From positions 62,001-126,000 of the forward strand of contig CAVRCA010000003.1 of the NCBI GenBank assembly GCA_963719345.1: a DNA stretch of 64,000 bases. Reading direction: 5' to 3'. Origin of the DNA: CAVRCA01 sp963719345 (GTDB lineage: Bacteria; Pseudomonadota; Alphaproteobacteria; Acetobacterales; Acetobacteraceae). The notes under the pieces were generated by a model. The model was not told where the DNA came from and ran no database searches. It worked only from the letters and a program-made list of their open reading frames with translations. Every line of letters begins with the position of its first letter. Positions within the stretch are counted from its first letter, which is position 1. The translations under genes and the position numbers were made by a program. Positions 48,700-58,686 of this stretch are shown here, one piece after another.

Positions 48700-51656
48700 G
48701 GAGCTCTCGCTGTTCGTGGGCGGGCGGTCATCGCAATGCTGGCTGCGGACGTGCGATTGCATTCATGGCGCGTCATTCCCGCAGCCGCAAGCAGCGCGTC
48801 GTTCAGCGCGGCGGTCGGCAGTCCCAACGGCAGGACCCAGCCGCGGCGGCGCGCGCGGACGCGCTCGGCTTGCGCGCCGATGTCGAACGCGGCGACGTCG
48901 AGCCCGGCTCGCCACGCCTCGCTTAACGTGAAGCACCAGGTTTCCGGCGCGATCGACGGCACCCACCCGATCGCGGCCTCCTGTCCGCGGATCAGCGACT
49001 CGGCCTCCTCGGGCCGGTAGGGACCGGTGACGAACGCCCGGCCGGTCGCGAGCAGGGCGGCGTCGTCGATCGTGTGGCCGACCACGACGAACTCGATCGC
49101 CAGCCGGCGGGCGGCCGCATCCCGCGCAGCGTCGAGCAGCACATCGAAGCCTTTCGCGGCGCCGATCGCCCCGATCACGCAGACCCGCGCCGAACGCCGC
49201 TCCCGCCCGGCGGCCGGAGCGCCGAGCGGCGGCTCGGGCTCGTGCGGAACGGCCCGCACGGCGAGACCCGGAAAGTGGCGGCGCAGACGATTGGCGGCGT
49301 CCCGCGACGGTGCGGCGACGTCGGCGGCGCCGCGCAGGAACCGGGCGGATCGGTCGCGCAGCGCCGCGATCGGGATTTCTTCTTCCACCAGCCTGCCATG
49401 CTGGGCGATGCATCCTTCGCAGCCCGCCACGTCGGGTTCGCCGCAGTACCGCCCGCCGCTGACCAGCAGGACGCGGGGGCAGAACCAGGCGTAGTCATGC
49501 ACCCACACCGAGTAGGGTACGCCGAGTCGGGCAGGCAGGTGCATCAGCTCGGGTGCGTGGCCGAGCAGGTGGTGGAACTCGACATGCTCCGGGCGCTGGC
49601 GGGCAAGCAGAGCCAGCAGCGCGTCCAGTTCGGCCGGGATCGCATAGCGCAAGTTGGGAAAGTCGTCGGCCACGCCGTCGCTTACTGCGCAGCGGTCGCC
49701 TTCAAGGGGCCGCAGCACGATCGGGCGGACGCCGTCGGCGCGCAACGCCGCGCACCGGGCGGCAAGCTGGCGCTCGACCCCACCGCCTTCGGCGTGGCTG
49801 ACCAGCACGACAGCCCGTCTGTGGCCGCGGGGACTGCGCCCAGCGAAGCGCGTCGAGCCGCCGGCGGGCCGGTCCAAGCGGATCGGCCGCACGATGCGCC
49901 GCGACGAGAGCGTCGTAGTCCGGATGCAGCCGCTCCAGCACCGCCGCGTTGCGGGCAGCAAGGTGCGCCCGGGCGGCGCCGAACGAGCCGCCGCCGCGAT
50001 GCGCCACGAACGCCCCGGGCACCGCGACGTGACGCCAGCCGAGGGCGGTCGCGCGCAGGCAGAGATCGTTCTCTTCCCCATAGCCTTGCGCGAATACGTC
50101 CTCGCGCAGCTTGCCTGCGGCCTCAAGACAGTCCCGTCGGATGAACATGCAGAACCCGACTGCGGTCGGCAGGTCGACGGTGGCGTCCGGGTTGGCCCGG
50201 AAGGCGAGCGCCGCGAGGCGCGCCGTGCCGGCGCGGCCAGGCGCCGGGTCGGGTCGGTCCGGGCTCGGGTAGGAGAGAATGGTGGCGTCGTTCGACAGCG
50301 GGCAGGCGGTGCCGATATCGGCCGCCGAGTAGGCAGCGTCGCGCAAGCGATCCAGCCATCCGGGCGGGGTCAGCGTGTCGCTGTTCAGCAGCACCACGTC
50401 GCGGGTGCCCGCCGCCCGCATCCCGGCATTGGCGCTGACCGGAAAGCCGCGGTTCTCGCGATGGCGGAGCAGACGGACGCGCCCGAGCTGCGCCAGCCGG
50501 TCAAGCGCGCGCGCCAACGCCGGCTCGGGCGAGGCGTCGTCGACCACGATCACCCAAACGTCCGGCGCGACCGTGTCGAGGACCGATGCCAGGCAGTCCA
50601 GCACCATGCGGCCGCCGCCGTGGACCGGCACGACCACCGCGACCCGCGCCGCCGCGGGCCGGGCGAAGCAGGCCGAGGAACCCTTGCTGACCCGTTCGGG
50701 GCCGGACCAAGCTCGAGGCGGGGGTCGAGCGGGCTGCCCAGCAGATCGCGCCCGTCCTGGCCGATGATCCGAAGCGGCCCGGCAAGCCCGACGAGGGCAG
50801 CGGCCGGGACATGAAATCGGCGCGGACGCATCAGCACGCCGGCGGCGACGGACGGAGACGCCGCTTCCGTGGCTCGGACGCAAAAACCCGACCGCGGGCG
50901 CCCCGCCGGGCGGATGGCCAGCACCGGGTCGGCGTCGGGGTCGCCCGGATGCCAGGCCCAGCCGGAGAGGCCGCCATCGGGGTCGGCGGCGACGCAGCCG
51001 TCCGCCCGGCGGATCGCGGCGAGATCGAACGGGCTGCCGATCAGCGCCCGGCCGCCGGAGCGAACATCGAGGCGCCGCGCCGTCATCCAGCTTCGGGGCA
51101 GCCGAACGGGGAGCGAGGGGTCAACCCCGCCAAGTCGCTCGCCGTCGAGCGCAATCGTGACCGAGCCTGCCGCGCCCGACAGGCGGATCCGGAGCACGCC
51201 GCCGGCCGAAAGTGCCGCCCATCCGGGCGCCCCGGCGGCACGGGCGATCACGGCCGCCGCCGGGTCGAGGGCGTCCGATCCGGCGTGGCGGGACAACGCG
51301 CGCCCCATCGCGCGCGCGGCCCCGGCGGGATCGTTCTGATGCAACCGGGCCGCTGCGAGGCCGGACCAGGCCTCGCGCACATCGCTCTCGCGAGCCACCC
51401 GCGCGAACAGGCTCGCGGCGCGCCCATTGTCACGCCCGAGGCAGCAGGCGGCCAACCCCAGCGCGACCGTCAGGTCGTCGGGTGCCAGCCGTGCCGCGCG
51501 GTCCAGCCAGCGCAGCGCGCTCGCCGTGTCGCCGGCGGCGAGGGCGGCCTGGCCGCGCTGCCACGCATCCCCGGCATCGGCCGCGCCGAGATCGCCGGCG
51601 CTCACCGCCGGATCTCGAACTTGCTCAGCATTGATGGTGGGGGAGTGCCGGAGCAC
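48636..51656 (-). CDS. Large TPR plus GT2 plus GT4 glycosyltransferase, two frameshifts
   Basis: One protein of about 1000 residues in three consecutive frames. The N-terminal TPR-like region (AWQRGQAALAAGDTASALRWLDRAARLAPDD) leads into a beta-rich module. After a break near 50690 comes a GT2 domain (RVAVVVPVHGGGRMVLDCLAS, VIVVDDASPEPAL, NRGFPVSANAGMR, VVLLNSDTLTPPGWLDRL). After a break near 49835 comes a GT4 domain (VVLVSHAEGGGVERQLAAR, VWVHDYAWFCPRV, FVTGPYRPEEAESLIRG). Such tandem enzymes make surface polysaccharide or glycosylate surface proteins. GTG 51656 is the best start. The last residues overlap the next gene, so the 3' end may also be shifted. Confidence 0.8.
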
Positions 51657-51722
51657 ATCGTGACTAGCTCGCTTCCAAAGAGGCGAATATCGTGTTCCGG
51701 TTGCTTGATCGAGGGAATCTTC

Positions 51723-52094
51723 GTGGCTGGTGAGCGGTCAATCTGGACGGGAGTCGTACGGGGCTTGGCACGTCGCTGCCCGAATTGCGGCAAGGGTCCG
51801 CTGTTTCGCGGCTATCTTGCGATCCGCTCGCCGTGCGAGGTTTGCAGCGCCGACAACACCATCTATCCGTCCGACGACTTTCCTCCGTATCTGACGATCT
51901 TCGTGGCCGGACATATCGTGGTGCCGCTGTTCGTGTGGACGGATCGCGATTTCTCGCCGTCGGTCCTGATCGAGAGCCTGATCTGGCTGCCGGTCACGCT
52001 CCTTCTCTGTCTGGCGCTGCTTCCTCTGATGAAAGGGGCGACGGTGGGACTCTGCTGGGCGACAAACATGGTCCGGCAGGGCTCCGCGACCTGA
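51723..52094 (+). CDS. DUF983 family zinc-ribbon membrane protein
   Basis: This 123-residue protein has the DUF983 opening RGLARRCPNCGKGPLFRGYL with CPNC and CEVC zinc-ribbon cysteines, then DDFPPYLTIFVAGHIVVPLFV. A second membrane segment (SLIWLPVTLLLCLALLPLMKG) follows. Some members are linked to cytochrome oxidase assembly; the role here is unknown. The start is a GTG at 51723. The stop abuts the next ATG with no gap. Confidence 0.85.
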   Translation: MAGERSIWTGVVRGLARRCPNCGKGPLFRGYLAIRSPCEVCSADNTIYPSDDFPPYLTIFVAGHIVVPLFVWTDRDFSPSVLIESLIWLPVTLLLCLALLPLMKGATVGLCWATNMVRQGSAT

Positions 52095-52520
52095 ATGGCG
52101 ATCCGCGACGAGCTGCTGCTCCGCGATTACCACGAGGTGAACGCCCATCTGCGCGTCAACATGAGCCAGTTCGTGAACTGGTTCAGCCTCTTCCTGACGC
52201 TCAGCTTCATCGCCATGGCGTTGTTCGAGGCCGGTGCCGCCTTCCGCCTCGAGCTGCGCAGCTCGGCCCTGTTGTACGGAACCGAGGGCGTGTTTCTGCT
52301 TTTGCACCTGCTTGCTTTCGGCGGCATCCTGACATTCAGGCACTACATCGTCGCCTCGCATTGCAAGGTGGAACAGATCATCTCGGCACTCGGCGAACAC
52401 GGCGGCTCGCCGATACCGGTGCGGTTCTGCAAGTGGATGACGAACCTGATGGCCGCCGGCTATCTGGTTTCGTATCTGGCGTGGTTCAGCTTGCTGCTGA
52501 CGAAGCTGGTGCGGGGCTAG
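52095..52520 (+). CDS. Hypothetical small membrane protein
   Basis: I do not recognise this 141-residue protein. It begins MAIRDELLLRDYHEVNAHLRVNMSQFVNW, then has three likely membrane helices (FSLFLTLSFIAMALFEAGAAF; EGVFLLLHLLAFGGILTF; MAAGYLVSYLAWFSLLLTKLV). It starts on the base after the DUF983 stop codon, so it is co-transcribed with it. Confidence 0.75.
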   Translation: MAIRDELLLRDYHEVNAHLRVNMSQFVNWFSLFLTLSFIAMALFEAGAAFRLELRSSALLYGTEGVFLLLHLLAFGGILTFRHYIVASHCKVEQIISALGEHGGSPIPVRFCKWMTNLMAAGYLVSYLAWFSLLLTKLVRG

Positions 52521-52541
52521 CGAAAAGATGGGCTGCAAGGG

Positions 52542-52616
52542 TGGTAGCGGCGGACGGATTTGAACCGCCGACCAAGGGATTATGATTCCCCTGCTCTACC
52601 GCTGAGCTACGCCGCC
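52542..52616 (-). tRNA. tRNA-Met (anticodon CAU, elongator), CCA encoded
   Basis: A 75-nt cloverleaf reads on the minus strand: acceptor GGCGGCG/CGCCGCT with a G-U end pair, discriminator A and CCA. The anticodon stem is GGGGA/TCCCT with loop ATCATAA (CAT), and the T arm GGCGG-TTCAAAT-CCGTC. The GGAATCATAATCC anticodon arm is typical of elongator tRNA-Met. Its 5' end overlaps the last 21 bases of mnmA. Confidence 0.92.
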
Positions 52617-53741
52617 ACCGGATGGAACAGCCTCGGCAAATAGCCCTGACACGCTCGCAGCGTCAACTGCCGCCTCCCGGCGGGCGATGATGCCGCCGCC
52701 CAGCACCCTCGTCCCGTCATAGAGAACGCAGGCCTGGCCCGGCGCCGCCAAAGCGGCATCGTCAAGCACCACGTCCGCAAAGCCGCCATTCGAGGGGTTG
52801 ACGGTCGCGGAACGCAGTTCGTCCCGCGCGCGCAGCTTGACCTGGCAGCGGATCGGGTGCCGCGGCGGGCGGACGAGCCAGTTCACGTCGCGCATCAAAA
52901 CCTTGGTCGACCCGCTGGAGCGCGGACCGACGATGACGCGCCGACGTCCGGCGTCGAGGTCGACCACGACCTGCCGTTCGCCTCCGTCGGTCGCCGCGAT
53001 GCCAAGCCGCTTGCTCTGCCCGACGGTGAAGTGAGCAATGCCGGGATGATGGCCGAGGACCCGCCCATCCGCGGTGGCAATCTCACCGGGTTGCGCGGCA
53101 TCGGGCCTGAGACGGCTCACCGTCGCGGCGTAACTGCCGTTCGGGATGAAGCAGAGGTCCTGGCTGTCCGCCTTGTCGGCGACGCGCAAGCCGAGGCGGC
53201 ACGCTTGCGCCCGCACCGCGGCCTTGCTCGCAAACGTGCCAAGCGGAAACAGCAGAAAAGCAAGTTCAGAGGCGGGCAAACCGAACAGGAACCAACTCTG
53301 ATCGCGGGTTTCATCGCAGGAACGGTGCAACTCCGGCCCGGCCGCGCCATCGCATCCCCGCACGTAGTGTCCGGTAGCCAAGCGCTCCGCCCCGAGGTCA
53401 CGCGCGACGGCCAGCAACTCGGGAAACTTCACGCTCTGATTGCAGTTCGCGCAAGGAACCGGCGTCTCGCCCGCCGCATAGCCATCGGCGAACGCCCTGA
53501 CGACGGCGGCTGAAAACAGGTCCTGCGCGTCGATGACGTAATGGGCGATACCGAGCTGGTCGGCCACGCGACGGGCATCATGGATGTCCCGCCCGGCACA
53601 GCAGGACCCGGTTTGTCCGATTGCCGCCCCGTGGTCATAGAGTTGCAGGGTTATTCCGACGACCTCGTGGCCGGCCTCGTGCAGCAGGCCGGCAACGACA
53701 CTGCTGTCGACGCCGCCCGACATCGCGACAACGATGCGCAT
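52596..53741 (-). CDS. mnmA: tRNA-specific 2-thiouridylase MnmA
   Basis: This 381-residue enzyme thiolates U34 of Lys, Glu and Gln tRNAs. The PP-loop motif VAMSGGVDSSVVAGLL opens it. The catalytic Cys pair lies in CANCNQSVKF and DSQDLCFIPNG, and ATGHYVRG and FTVGQSKRLGI are further signatures. A C-terminal beta-barrel follows. Its start codon directly abuts the ferredoxin stop, and cysteine desulfurase genes lie upstream, matching its need for persulfide sulfur. The last codons and stop lie inside the tRNA-Met gene. Confidence 0.96.
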   Translation of the reverse strand: MRIVVAMSGGVDSSVVAGLLHEAGHEVVGITLQLYDHGAAIGQTGSCCAGRDIHDARRVADQLGIAHYVIDAQDLFSAAVVRAFADGYAAGETPVPCANCNQSVKFPELLAVARDLGAERLATGHYVRGCDGAAGPELHRSCDETRDQSWFLFGLPASELAFLLFPLGTFASKAAVRAQACRLGLRVADKADSQDLCFIPNGSYAATVSRLRPDAAQPGEIATADGRVLGHHPGIAHFTVGQSKRLGIAATDGGERQVVVDLDAGRRRVIVGPRSSGSTKVLMRDVNWLVRPPRHPIRCQVKLRARDELRSATVNPSNGGFADVVLDDAALAAPGQACVLYDGTRVLGGGIIARREAAVDAASVSGLFAEAVPSGGGVAQR

Positions 53742-54074
53742 TTACGTCGCGAGCATATTCCGGCTGCCTGCCGGAAGCCGGACCACCAGCCCGTCGAGGG
53801 CCTCGGTGATGACGATCTGACATCCGAGGCGGGACGTCCGCTCAAGCCCGAACGCGAGGTCGAGCATGTCTTCCTCGTCCTCCGTGGGCGCCGCGAGCTT
53901 GCCGAACCACTCGGGGTCCACGATCACGTGGCAGGTCGAGCAGGCAAGTGATCCCTCGCAGGCCCCTTCGATGTCGACCCCGTGCTTGTGCGCGACCTCC
54001 AGCACGGAAAGGCCGAGTGGCGCCTCGACCAAACGCCGGGTGCCGTCGCGTTCGATGAACGTCATCTTAGCCAT
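53742..54074 (-). CDS. fdx: Adrenodoxin-type 2Fe-2S ferredoxin
   Basis: This 110-residue ISC-type ferredoxin has cluster ligands in CEGSLACSTCHV (first three Cys) and RLGCQIVIT (fourth). Opening MTFIERDGTRRLVEAPLG and the EDEEDMLDLA helix are typical of adrenodoxin-like Fdx, the electron donor in Fe-S assembly. It lies 27 bases after the iscS-like gene and zero bases before mnmA. Confidence 0.93.
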   Translation of the reverse strand: MAKMTFIERDGTRRLVEAPLGLSVLEVAHKHGVDIEGACEGSLACSTCHVIVDPEWFGKLAAPTEDEEDMLDLAFGLERTSRLGCQIVITEALDGLVVRLPAGSRNMLAT

Positions 54075-54101
54075 GGACTGGGCACATCACGGAGAGGCGC
54101 A

Positions 54102-55315
54102 TCAGGCGGGTGCTTTCATTCGAGTCTCGGCAAAAGCCGGCGTTGCAGCGTGCGCTGCCAGGATCGAAGCTGCCGCTGAGTCGATGTCGGCGGCGGAGGT
54201 AAAGCGTCCAATCCCGATGCGCAAGGTCCGACTGGCCGCCTCGTCCGACAAACCCAGCGCGCGCAAGACGTAGGATGGCTCGAGCTCGGCCGACGAACAG
54301 GCCGACCCCGTCGAGACGCACAATTCCGGCATCCTCGCCATCAGCTCGCTCGCTCTGACGTCGGGAAAGGTCAGGTTCAGGTTGCCGGGGATGCGAGCCC
54401 GGCGGGAGCCGTTGAGTACCAGGCCGGTGATTCCGCATTCGAGCCGGCGCATCAACCGGTCCCGCAGTTCGGCGATGACCAGAGCCTCCTCATGCATCTC
54501 GCGCTGCGCGATGCGGCACGCTTCCCCGAACCCGACCAGGATGGGGGCCGGCAGAGGTACCCGGACCGCAATCCGCGCTCCTGCCCGCCGCCGGACAGCA
54601 GCGGTTGCAGGCGAACCCGAGGCCGACGGCGGACGAACAGCGCGCCGGCTCCCTTCGGTCCGTACATCTTGTGACTGCTGAGAGAGAGGAGATCGACGCC
54701 CCAGCCTGCGACATCGAGCGGGATCTTGCCGGCCGCCTGCGCCGCATCGGTGTGCAACAGGGCGCCGGCCGATTTCACCAGCGCCGCAAGCTTGGCGATG
54801 TCGTGGATCACGCCGATTTCGTTGTTCACCACCATGATGCTGACCAGCAGCGTCGGCGTCTGCAGCGCCGCCCGGAGCCGGTCGGGATCGATGAGGCCAT
54901 CCGGCTGAACCGGCAGAACGATGCAGTCGAACCCCTCGGTGCTCAGCTCCTGGACCGATTCGAGGACGCACTTGTGCTCGGTGACCAACGTGATGATGCG
55001 CCGGCGATCGGGATTCGTCGCGCGCGCGTAATGGGCAGCCCCCTTGATAGCGAGGTTGTTGCTCTCCGTCGCCCCGGACGTGAAGACGATCTCGTTCGGC
55101 GCGGCTCCGACCAGCGCAGCAACATTCGCGCGCGCCGCTTCCACCGCCTCGTGAGCCCGGCGGCCCATCACGTGCTCGGCGCTGTGCGGGTTGCCGTATT
55201 CCGCACCGAAGAACGGCAGCATCACGTCAATCACGCGCGGATCGCACCGGGTGGTCGATTGGTTGTCGAGATAGATCGGCCCGGCGGCGCGGGGTGAGGC
55301 TACGGCATCGCTCAT
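54102..55315 (-). CDS. iscS: Cysteine desulfurase, IscS type, one frameshift
   Basis: About 404 residues. This PLP enzyme moves sulfur from cysteine to a Cys persulfide. The first frame has PIYLDNQSTTRCDPRV, VFTSGATESNNLAIKG, TEHKCVLES and the PLP lysine motif LSLSSHKMYGPKG. A single-base loss near 54560 shifts to PAPILVGFGEACRIA, ELCVSTGSACSSAELEPSYVL (catalytic Cys) and RTLRIGIGRFTS. It lies between a second cysteine desulfurase and ferredoxin. An essential gene broken this way suggests an assembly indel. Confidence 0.92.
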
Positions 55316-55332
55316 TGCTGGCACTCCATCGG

Positions 55333-56445
55333 TCAAGCGGCCCTGGACGGCCTCGATCGACGCTCGCCGATCGGTCCGACCTGAGCCACCATGGCGCAGT
55401 AGCCGGCGATGAACGACGTCACGTCCGCGTCGCGGACATTCCACGGAAGCGAGACTCGGATCGCCTGGCGAGCCACATCCTCCAGCCCCATCGCACTCAG
55501 CACGTGGCTGCTGCCGATCTTCCCGGAATTGCACGCTGCTCCGGCGCTCACCGCGAACCCGGCAAGATCGAGAGTGATGACCTGCAGATCGGACCGCACT
55601 CCCGGCAGTGCCAGACAGGTCGTATTCGGCAGGCGCTCCGCGCCGGAACCGCAGACCATCGCGCCGACCCCGATGGCGGCGCGATCGATGGCGTCCCGCA
55701 ACGCGGACAGTCTTGGGCCATCCGCATCACACTCGGCGGCAGCCCCGAAGCCGGCAATGGCGGCAACCGGCGGCGTGCCCCCCCTGCGACCCCGCTCCTG
55801 ACCACCGCCGGGCATCATCGGCGCAATGATCGACACCTCGGGGCTGGTGACAAGGGCCCCCGCGCCCGCGGGTCCACCGACCTTGTGGGAGGAGAGGGCG
55901 AGACTGTGAGCGCCCAGCGCGGCGAGGTCGACCTCAATGCGTCCGGCGGCCTGCACCGCATCGACATGGAGCAGCGCGCGATGCTGGCGGCACAGCATCG
56001 CAGCCTCATGGACCGGCTGGATCGTGCCGGTTTCGTTGTTGGCCAGCATCAAGCAGACCAGTGTGGGCTGTCCGTCGGCCAGCAGTTCCTCCAGCGCGTC
56101 CAATTGCACGACGCCCTGACGATCGACCGGTATTGATACGGCGTGCGGCGCCGCTGCCCGGACCGCATCGTGCTCCGTCGCTCCGATCGCAATTCTGCGG
56201 TCGCTGCCCAGCGCGTGCAGCGCCAGCGCGTCCGCCTCGGTCCCGCCGGATGTGAACACCACTTCCGTCTCCCGGGCGCCGTAGCGCGACGCGAGCCGCT
56301 CCCTGACATCTTCAAGCCTGCGGCGGACTGCACGTCCCGATCTGTGGACCGAGGCCGGATTCCCGCACTCGTCAAGGGCCTCCAGCATGCTAGTGCGAGC
56401 CTCGGGCCGCAGCGGCTCCGTTGCATTCGCATCCAGGTAGATCAT
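55333..56445 (-). CDS. Second cysteine desulfurase (NifS/IscS-like)
   Basis: This intact 370-residue fold-type I PLP enzyme starts MIYLDANATEPLRPEAR. PLP and substrate motifs are VFTSGGTEADALALHAL, LANNETGTIQPVHEAA, LLHVDAVQAAGRIEVDL and the Lys motif LSSHKVGGPAGAGAL. The catalytic loop is SAGAACNSGKIGSSHVLSAMG. It is diverged from the IscS downstream (17-base gap). Paired desulfurases at this position are typical of several alphaproteobacterial lineages. It may serve a dedicated acceptor. Confidence 0.93.
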   Translation of the reverse strand: MIYLDANATEPLRPEARTSMLEALDECGNPASVHRSGRAVRRRLEDVRERLASRYGARETEVVFTSGGTEADALALHALGSDRRIAIGATEHDAVRAAAPHAVSIPVDRQGVVQLDALEELLADGQPTLVCLMLANNETGTIQPVHEAAMLCRQHRALLHVDAVQAAGRIEVDLAALGAHSLALSSHKVGGPAGAGALVTSPEVSIIAPMMPGGGQERGRRGGTPPVAAIAGFGAAAECDADGPRLSALRDAIDRAAIGVGAMVCGSGAERLPNTTCLALPGVRSDLQVITLDLAGFAVSAGAACNSGKIGSSHVLSAMGLEDVARQAIRVSLPWNVRDADVTSFIAGYCAMVAQVGPIGERRSRPSRAA

Positions 56446-56838
56446 CTTCAGTCTCCCGCGCCTCTCGCGTGCGCGATTTGCGCGACAGCAAGCGTTCAAG
56501 CCCACCAAGTCGCGAAAACATGAAAGCCATGCGACAATTCTGTTATGAAAGCTCCGACTTCAGCCATATAGTCTTTCCTGACGCAGCCACCATAGGTCGC
56601 GGTCACCGGCCGGATCTGTCTAGCCCGGTCCAAAGCCAGGGGGGAGGAAACGGCCACAGCGGCTTCGATGCGGCGCGCTCGAGGCTCAAGCTGGCGGTCA
56701 AACCTCGCTACGATCATGCCGGGCCGGTGCTCATAAGAGCTCCGGCGACGGTTGGTTCAATGCAGGGTCGGCCGGGGTCTCGGTACTACATATCGAGCCG
56801 GGGATGCCGGACGTGACAGGAACGGGTTTCGGAGCACC
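56446..56838. other. Divergent intergenic region upstream of the desulfurase operon
   Basis: About 390 bases of comparatively AT-rich sequence separate the minus-strand desulfurase-ferredoxin-mnmA unit from the plus-strand hydrolase. Promoters for both must lie here. No iscR gene and no convincing operator is visible. Confidence 0.55.
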
Positions 56839-57504
56839 ATGCCTGAGGTAATGTTTGCTGGGCCTGACGGCCGCCTTGAGGGTCGTTACCACCATTCAAA
56901 GGAAGTGGGCGCTCCCGTCGCACTTATCCTGCATCCGCACCCGCTGCACGGCGGGACCATGAACAACCGGATCACCTATGCGATGTACCAGTCGTTCCAG
57001 CGACTGGGCTGCTCGGTTATGCGTTTCAACTTCCGTGGCGTGGGTCGCAGCCAAGGCCGCTACGACGGCGGGATCGGCGAAATCAGCGATGCGGCCGCGG
57101 CACTCGATTGGATGCAGGCGGTCAATCCGAACTCGGGCGGTCTCTGGATAGCAGGCTATTCATTCGGCGCCTTCGTCGGCATGCAGTTGTTGATGCGGCG
57201 ACCCGAGATTTCCGGTTGGGTCAGCGTTGCTCCGCCGGCCAGCCACTACGATTTCGGCTTCCTCGCCCCCTGCCCATGCGGCGGGTTGATGATCCATGGC
57301 GACAACGACGAACTCGTCCCCGAGCCGGCGGTCCGCAAGCTGGTGGACAAGCTGAACACGCAGAAGGGTGTCCAGGTCGACTACCGCGTCTTCCCCGGAG
57401 CCGACCACGTGTTCGCCACCCACTCGGAGAAGGTGTCGCGGGCGCTCGAGGACCATGTCGGCAAGGCCATCGCCCGGCGGTCCATGGCGCTGGCCGCCGA
57501 CTGA
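56839..57504 (+). CDS. Alpha/beta hydrolase linked to the Fe-S cluster locus
   Basis: This 221-residue hydrolase has HPHPLHGGTMNNR (oxyanion region), FNFRGVGRSQG, the nucleophile elbow AGYSFGAFVG with Ser, Asp in MIHGDNDELVP and His in PGADHVFATH. This family is repeatedly found beside iscS/suf genes in alphaproteobacteria, but its substrate is unknown. ATG 56839 is preceded by GGAG. It is divergent from the desulfurase genes and convergent with anmK. Confidence 0.88.
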   Translation: MPEVMFAGPDGRLEGRYHHSKEVGAPVALILHPHPLHGGTMNNRITYAMYQSFQRLGCSVMRFNFRGVGRSQGRYDGGIGEISDAAAALDWMQAVNPNSGGLWIAGYSFGAFVGMQLLMRRPEISGWVSVAPPASHYDFGFLAPCPCGGLMIHGDNDELVPEPAVRKLVDKLNTQKGVQVDYRVFPGADHVFATHSEKVSRALEDHVGKAIARRSMALAAD

Positions 57505-57545
57505 GTCGCGGCCAGATCCTCCGGGGGCCAATGCCTTATCTGGAG

Positions 57546-58633
57546 TCAGGCCGACGCCGCCCGTTGACCCAGATCGGCGATTTGGCCCCCTGGGAGAGGG
57601 TGTGCGACTCCGGTCGTTGACGGAAACGTGAGCGGCAGACCCGCAATGACCCGAGCGGCCAGAAAACCGAAGCATTGCGCCTCGAGCCCGTCGCCGTCCC
57701 ACCCTTCCGCTTCGACCGGCTCGACCACGGCCCCGAGCGCATCGCGCAGGGCGCCCATGATTTCCGGGTTCTTGCGGCCGCCGCCGCAGACGAGCCAGCG
57801 CGATGGCCGCTCGGGCAATGGGGCGCGCGCGACGGCGCCGGCGATCAGTCCGACCAGCGTTGCAGCGCCGTCCGGCGCCGATAAGCTCGCCATGCCGCTC
57901 CTGGCCAGCAAGGAAGAGAACTCCAGCCGGTCAATGGATTTTGGATACGGCCGGTTGAAGTAGCTGTCGGCGAGAAGACCGGAGAGCACCCGCGTATCGG
58001 GCCGGCCACGCCGGGCGAGGCATCCGTCCCGGTCGAAGGCATCGCCGGTCCGCTGGTGGCTCCAGTCGTCGAGGGGGCCGTTGCCCGGGCCGGTGTCGAA
58101 CGCAACCAGCTCACCTCCTGCCCCGATCCAGGTCACGTTGGCCACCCCGCCGATGTTGAGCACGGCGAGCGGTTTGGGCAGGTCGGCGCAAGGGCGGCGT
58201 GAAACACCGCCGCGAGCGGGGCGCCCTCGCCGCCGGCCGCGACATCCGCCGACCGGAAGTCGTGCGCCACTCGGGTCCCCGTAAGGCGGGCAAGCAACCC
58301 GGCGTCGCCGATCTGCCAGGTTTGCCGCTGGACGGGTCGGTGCAGGATGGTCTGGCCATGGAAGCCGATCAGGTCGGCCGGCCGGCCCAACGCCGCCACC
58401 GCCTCGGCGTGATACTCGGTCAGCCGCACCGTGACGGCAGCCAGCAGCTCGTCATCGGATGCCAGGTCCGGGGCGAGGTCCAAAATCCGGCGTAGGTCGC
58501 GCCGGAAATCGGGCGCGTATGGGAGGGTGAGACAAGGCCCGATCTCGCCGATGCCCACGCCATCGGTTTCGATCCAGGCGGCGTCGACCCCATCGAGGGA
58601 GGTCCCGCTCATCAGTCCGATGGTCCGCAGCAT
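57546..58633 (-). CDS. anmK: Anhydro-N-acetylmuramic acid kinase, one frameshift
   Basis: About 362 residues. AnmK hydrolyses and phosphorylates anhMurNAc released from the cell wall, giving MurNAc-6-P for recycling. The first frame has GLMSGTSLDGVDAAWIE and LIGFHGQTILHRP. A one-base loss near 58185 shifts to LNIGGVANVTWIG, AFDTGPGNGPLDDW and WLVCGGGRKNPEIM. It ends in the usual EAQCFGFLAARVIAGLPLTFP. It is divergent from tyrS, as in many proteobacteria. Confidence 0.93.
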
Positions 58634-58686
58634 TTTGGTCCGAGCCCTCTCCGTGGTAGCCCAGCACGAGTAACGGACAGATCCCG

